Source: an uncultured Erysipelotrichaceae bacterium (GTDB taxonomy: Bacteria; Bacillota_I; Bacilli_A; Erysipelotrichales; Erysipelotrichaceae). Taken from it: 43,720 bases of DNA. Under the pieces are notes generated by a model. That model was not told the DNA's origin, did no database searches, and worked only from the letters and a program-made list of their open reading frames with translations. Both the position numbers and the translations under genes were made by a program. Below are positions 41,171 through 43,720 of the stretch, piece after piece. The stretch's first letter is position 1; each line of letters begins with the position of its first letter. Where the stretch lies: contig CACXCB010000337.1 in assembly GCA_902766005.1 (NCBI GenBank), positions 1 to 43,720 of the forward strand, given 5' to 3'.

Positions 41171-43210
41171 TCAGATATTCAACGCTGTCGTATAAGCACC
41201 CCAGATCGCTGTCATCAGATTGCCAGGATGATCGGCATCTCCTAACAGATGTACATGCTCATCCTTGATGGCATTATAGAGTTCTTGGTCGGAAGTATAG
41301 CCGACAGAAACGATGACTGTATCCGCAGGAATTCTCTTAACGGTTTTATGCACACCTTGTAAGCTCATGACAAGTGCTCTGCCGTTACTGTTAGGTACAT
41401 TGGTCGTTGTTGTTTCTACAACAGCCTCACCATTTTCATAGCAGAGTACCTGGGAGGACTTCAGAATATCCACTTTGTAGTATTCCATCAGATCCATTAA
41501 GCAGTTGTAATTGGCTGCGGATAATCCTTCCACATTCAGGATGGTCGGCATTGTTTCGACAAGAGTCACCTTCTTGTTCTTTCTGGCAAGATCATATGCC
41601 AGTTCGCAACCTGTCAGGCCGCCCCCGACAATCACAACATTCTGATCCTTGATATTCTGATTTTGCAATACATCTACCGCATATCTGACCTTTTCAGAAT
41701 CAAATCCCGGTGTATTCAGTTTTCTCTCCTTAGCACCTGTTGCCACAAATACTTCATCATATGCCGAACGGTTTTCCGGTTTGAATTCTGTATTCAGCAA
41801 TACGTTGACTCCGGTGTCTTTCATCTGTTTTCTGTACCAGTCAAGCAGTCTGCGGTCATCATCTTTGAAATCAAATGCAGCTGCTGCCACAAAGACGCCA
41901 CCCAGTGTATCTGTCTTTTCATAGAGGTCCACATCATGTCCACGTAAAGCTGCAACTCTTGCAGCTTCCATGCCCGCAATACCACCACCTACAACAGCAA
42001 TCTTCTTCTTTGTCTCAGCAGGTGTGATATTGTAATGGTTTTCCATGCCGCATCTTGGATTCAATGCACAGCTGATATCCTTGGTAGCCATCTTTTCATA
42101 ATCAATCTGGAAAATACGTGCAAGACATCCGAAGTGACAGGAAATACAAGGACGTACATCCTCTTCTCTTCCTTCCTTGAATTTCCGGCCGAGTTCCGGA
42201 TCTGCAAGCAACGGTCTGCCCATTCCCATCATGTCAATTCTTCCGTCTGCGATTGCTTCATCTGCAAGTTCAGGATTGTCAAATCTTCCGCCACAGATAA
42301 CCGGAATGTTGACAACCTTTTTGATTTCCGCAACATCTTTCAGGTTCAATGCCTTCGGCATGTATACCGGCGGATGCGGCCAGTACCATGCATCGTATGT
42401 ACCGTTATCGCAATCGAGCATATCATAGCCTGCTTCTTCCAGGATCTTTGCAACCTTTTTGCTTTCTTCAAGATCTCTTCCGAATTCTTCAAATTCCTCA
42501 CCCGGAACAGCACCTCGGTTAAATCCCTTTGTGTAGCTCTTGACGGAATAACGCACGGATACAGGGAAATCTTCTCCGCATTCCTTCTTGATCGCTTTAA
42601 CGATTTCACACGGGAAACGCAGTCTGTTTTCCAAGCTTCCGCCATATTCGTCTGTGCGGTGATTGAAGTTGGCAATGGTAAACTGATCAAGCAGATAGCC
42701 TTCATGCACTGCGTGAATTTCCACGCCGTCAATACCGGCATCCTTTGCCGCTTTGGCACCGATTGCGAATCCTCGGATATAGTCTTCAATGTCTTCCTTT
42801 GTCATTTCCGGATTATTCTTTGTCGGATCCCATACATTCGGCAGGGAAGAAGGTGCAGGATCATTCGGGTTTGTGCTGGATCTGCCCGATAAAGCAGAAA
42901 TCATGATAAATACTTTCGATCCATATTTATGCACTCCGTCTGCAAGATACTTCTGATTTTTTACATAGCTTTCCGGATTGTTCAGTATGGATGGCAGACC
43001 GCCTTTCGGTAATGGTACAAGACCTGTAATGATTAATCCTGTTCCTCCCTTTGCGCGTTCAATGTAGTAGTCGGCACCGTCTTTGGTGTAACTGCCGTCA
43101 TGATTCATAAGTCTTGGACTGAACACGCCCATAGGCAAAAGGGCGATTCTGTTGGGGATTTCCACCTTGCCGATTTTCACAGGTGAAAAAAGATGATTAT
43201 ACTTTTCCAT
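41171..43210 (-). CDS. NADH:flavin oxidoreductase, 2-enoate/2,4-dienoyl-CoA reductase-like
   Basis: A 679-residue Fe-S flavoenzyme. The old-yellow-enzyme barrel has FSPVKIGKVEIPNRIA and VEIHAVHEGYLLDQF, and the 4Fe-4S cluster ligands are in CISCHFGC and SCALNPRCG. Next come an FAD fold (IAVVGGGIAGMEAARVA) and an NAD(P)H fold (VVIVGGGLTGCELAYDL). It closely resembles the protein at 32811-34880 throughout, including the AGYDM.DCDNGTYDAWYW region. It is monocistronic with a consensus promoter. The likely reaction is reduction of an activated double bond; the substrate is unknown. Confidence 0.94.
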   Translation of the reverse strand: MEKYNHLFSPVKIGKVEIPNRIALLPMGVFSPRLMNHDGSYTKDGADYYIERAKGGTGLIITGLVPLPKGGLPSILNNPESYVKNQKYLADGVHKYGSKVFIMISALSGRSSTNPNDPAPSSLPNVWDPTKNNPEMTKEDIEDYIRGFAIGAKAAKDAGIDGVEIHAVHEGYLLDQFTIANFNHRTDEYGGSLENRLRFPCEIVKAIKKECGEDFPVSVRYSVKSYTKGFNRGAVPGEEFEEFGRDLEESKKVAKILEEAGYDMLDCDNGTYDAWYWPHPPVYMPKALNLKDVAEIKKVVNIPVICGGRFDNPELADEAIADGRIDMMGMGRPLLADPELGRKFKEGREEDVRPCISCHFGCLARIFQIDYEKMATKDISCALNPRCGMENHYNITPAETKKKIAVVGGGIAGMEAARVAALRGHDVDLYEKTDTLGGVFVAAAAFDFKDDDRRLLDWYRKQMKDTGVNVLLNTEFKPENRSAYDEVFVATGAKERKLNTPGFDSEKVRYAVDVLQNQNIKDQNVVIVGGGLTGCELAYDLARKNKKVTLVETMPTILNVEGLSAANYNCLMDLMEYYKVDILKSSQVLCYENGEAVVETTTTNVPNSNGRALVMSLQGVHKTVKRIPADTVIVSVGYTSDQELYNAIKDEHVHLLGDADHPGNLMTAIWGAYTTALNI

Positions 43211-43260
43211 GATGTCCTCCTGTGGTGAATGTTTATTTTCACCGAATCTATTCTGCGAAA

Positions 43261-43289
43261 ATAATAGATCATTTTTGCATGCATGTCAA
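43261..43289 (-). promoter_or_regulatory. Consensus promoter of the flavin reductase gene, with operator-like palindrome
   Basis: Minus strand -35 TTGACA (43284-43289), 17-base spacer and -10 TATTAT (43261-43266). The -35 and spacer form the imperfect palindrome TTGACATGCATGCAA (43275-43289), a candidate operator. A GGTGAA/TTCACC hairpin precedes the AGGAGG ribosome site. Confidence 0.8.
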
Positions 43290-43300
43290 TATGTTACAAA

Positions 43301-43446
43301 AACAAAGAAGAGATTTGCATCTCTTCTCTGTTTTGATAGGAGTTTTTTTGGAGGAGTTCAAGGAGGATTTAAAATGCCGGTTGTACTGTCTGAATTGCTA
43401 CTATTCGATTTTGGAACTTTATCTGTTCCTTGCACTTATATAGTAG
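43301..43446 (+). repeat. 146-bp direct repeat, copy 1
   Basis: Matches 43575-43720 at all but five of 146 positions, at an offset of 274 bases and without gaps. It begins with a strong hairpin (GAAGAGAT/ATCTCTTC with a TTGC loop) and then carries a micro-ORF. The last 73 bases are identical between copies. The second copy reaches the window edge, so the true repeat may be longer. Confidence 0.95.
43348..43443 (+). CDS. Predicted 31-residue Cys-rich hydrophobic micro-protein, copy 1
   Basis: TTG start with TAGGAG five bases upstream. The N-terminus is charged (EEFKEDLK), followed by Cys at 10, 14 and 17, then a hydrophobic helix with a single Glu (YYSILELYLFLALI). All differences from copy 2 inside the frame are silent (TTC/TTT, TTA/CTA) or swap TTG for ATG at the start. 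A second reading in another frame starts at ATG 43374 with AAGGAGGA upstream and runs 28 codons to 43460; it cannot be excluded. The family is not recognised. Confidence 0.5.
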   Translation: MEEFKEDLKCRLYCLNCYYSILELYLFLALI

Positions 43447-43574
43447 CTTATCCTCCATAGAAAGATCAGTCTAAAAATATGATATTTAGAGGTAATTTTA
43501 TATATTTTTTAGATTTTTGATTGTATTTCAAATCACATTGACCTGATATTTTCCTTTGCATGCTCCATCCGCAA

Positions 43575-43720
43575 AACAAAGAAGAGATTTGCATCTCTTC
43601 TCTGTTTTGAAAGGATTTTTTATGGAGGAGTTTAAGGAGGATCTAAAATGCCGGTTGTACTGTCTGAATTGCTACTATTCGATTTTGGAACTTTATCTGT
43701 TCCTTGCACTTATATAGTAG
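43575..43720 (+). repeat. 146-bp direct repeat, copy 2 (reaches window edge)
   Basis: Second copy of the 43301-43446 unit. The spacer between copies (43447-43574) is AT-rich and contains an AT-only hairpin, TCTAAA...TTTAGA, and a possible promoter (TTGTAT, 17 bases, TGATAT). TTTGCATGC precedes both copies. Confidence 0.95.
43622..43717 (+). CDS. Predicted 31-residue Cys-rich hydrophobic micro-protein, copy 2
   Basis: ATG start with AAAGGA six bases upstream. The protein is identical to copy 1 after the start residue. The better start codon here, and its position at exactly the same codon as the TTG of copy 1, is the main support for this frame. The 5' hairpin, strong ribosome site, short hydrophobic product and tandem duplication resemble type I toxin loci, but no antisense RNA is identified. 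Confidence 0.55.
   Translation: MEEFKEDLKCRLYCLNCYYSILELYLFLALI

Noticed and set aside
43209..43347. Long upstream extension of the micro-ORF frame in repeat copy 1
   Set aside because: It runs antisense through the flavin reductase promoter and is not shared with copy 2; only the part inside the repeat is supported.

Overview
The window is a dense, mostly minus-strand stretch of a Bacillota (Firmicutes) chromosome. Strong AGGAGG ribosome sites, canonical sigma-A promoters, U-tract terminators, a lysine riboswitch and the gene repertoire point to a low/mid-GC anaerobe, most likely an Erysipelotrichia-like gut or oral bacterium. The class is inference; no rRNA is present. I see no tRNA, rRNA, CRISPR array or intact IS element.

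Layout. 1-192: non-coding DNA beyond the guaA 3' end, with an 11-bp-spaced direct repeat. 193-3474: pyrG-guaA behind a promoter and a leader attenuator. 3545-3751: a small acidic protein. 3792-8968: an operon of an XpaC-like membrane protein, a two-domain AAA+ ATPase, an ADP-ribosylglycohydrolase and a family 2 glycosyltransferase, with a terminator inside it. 9173-12215: cyclophilin lipoprotein, AMP-forming acyl-CoA ligase and ABC-like ATPase. 12263-12596: a decayed plus-strand gene. 12665-16780: lysA-dapA-dapB-ddh behind a lysine riboswitch. 16821-18232: CpXC protein and Bax-inhibitor-1 protein. 18300-21513: mutL-miaA-hypothetical. 21557-23930: yigZ, a GH25 lysozyme and a zinc-ribbon/SH3 membrane protein. 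24116-25984: a membrane protein and a ROK kinase. 26010-29859: Fe-S aldo/keto reductase, M20 amidohydrolase and a frameshifted lipoprotein gene. 29952-31972: hflK-hflC behind a yybP-ykoY (Mn2+-type) riboswitch. 32055-32765: a PrpE-like phosphatase. 32811-37916: aconitase X large and small subunits with a 2-enoate-reductase-like flavoenzyme, plus an MFS transporter. 38015-39699: GDPD and lysophospholipase-like hydrolase. 39702-40994: an acyltransferase-like remnant, a lipoprotein and a MerR regulator. 41171-43289: a second 2-enoate-reductase-like enzyme. 43301-43720: two tandem 146-bp repeats, each with a predicted 31-residue micro-protein.

How the genes fit together. The lys/dap operon makes meso-diaminopimelate by the one-step dehydrogenase route and then lysine. 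GDPD and the hydrolase are translationally coupled and look like a phospholipid deacylation pair. The aconitase X/enoate reductase operon suggests dehydration followed by alkene reduction of an unknown acid.

The most interesting items are the tandem micro-ORF repeats at the right edge (differences between copies are silent or exchange one start codon for another), HflKC under a Mn2+-type riboswitch with a visible terminator/antiterminator switch, three genes whose -10 boxes sit 6-7 bp from the start codon (probable leaderless mRNAs), a MutL whose endonuclease motifs are eroded, and a lipoprotein gene split by one frameshift.
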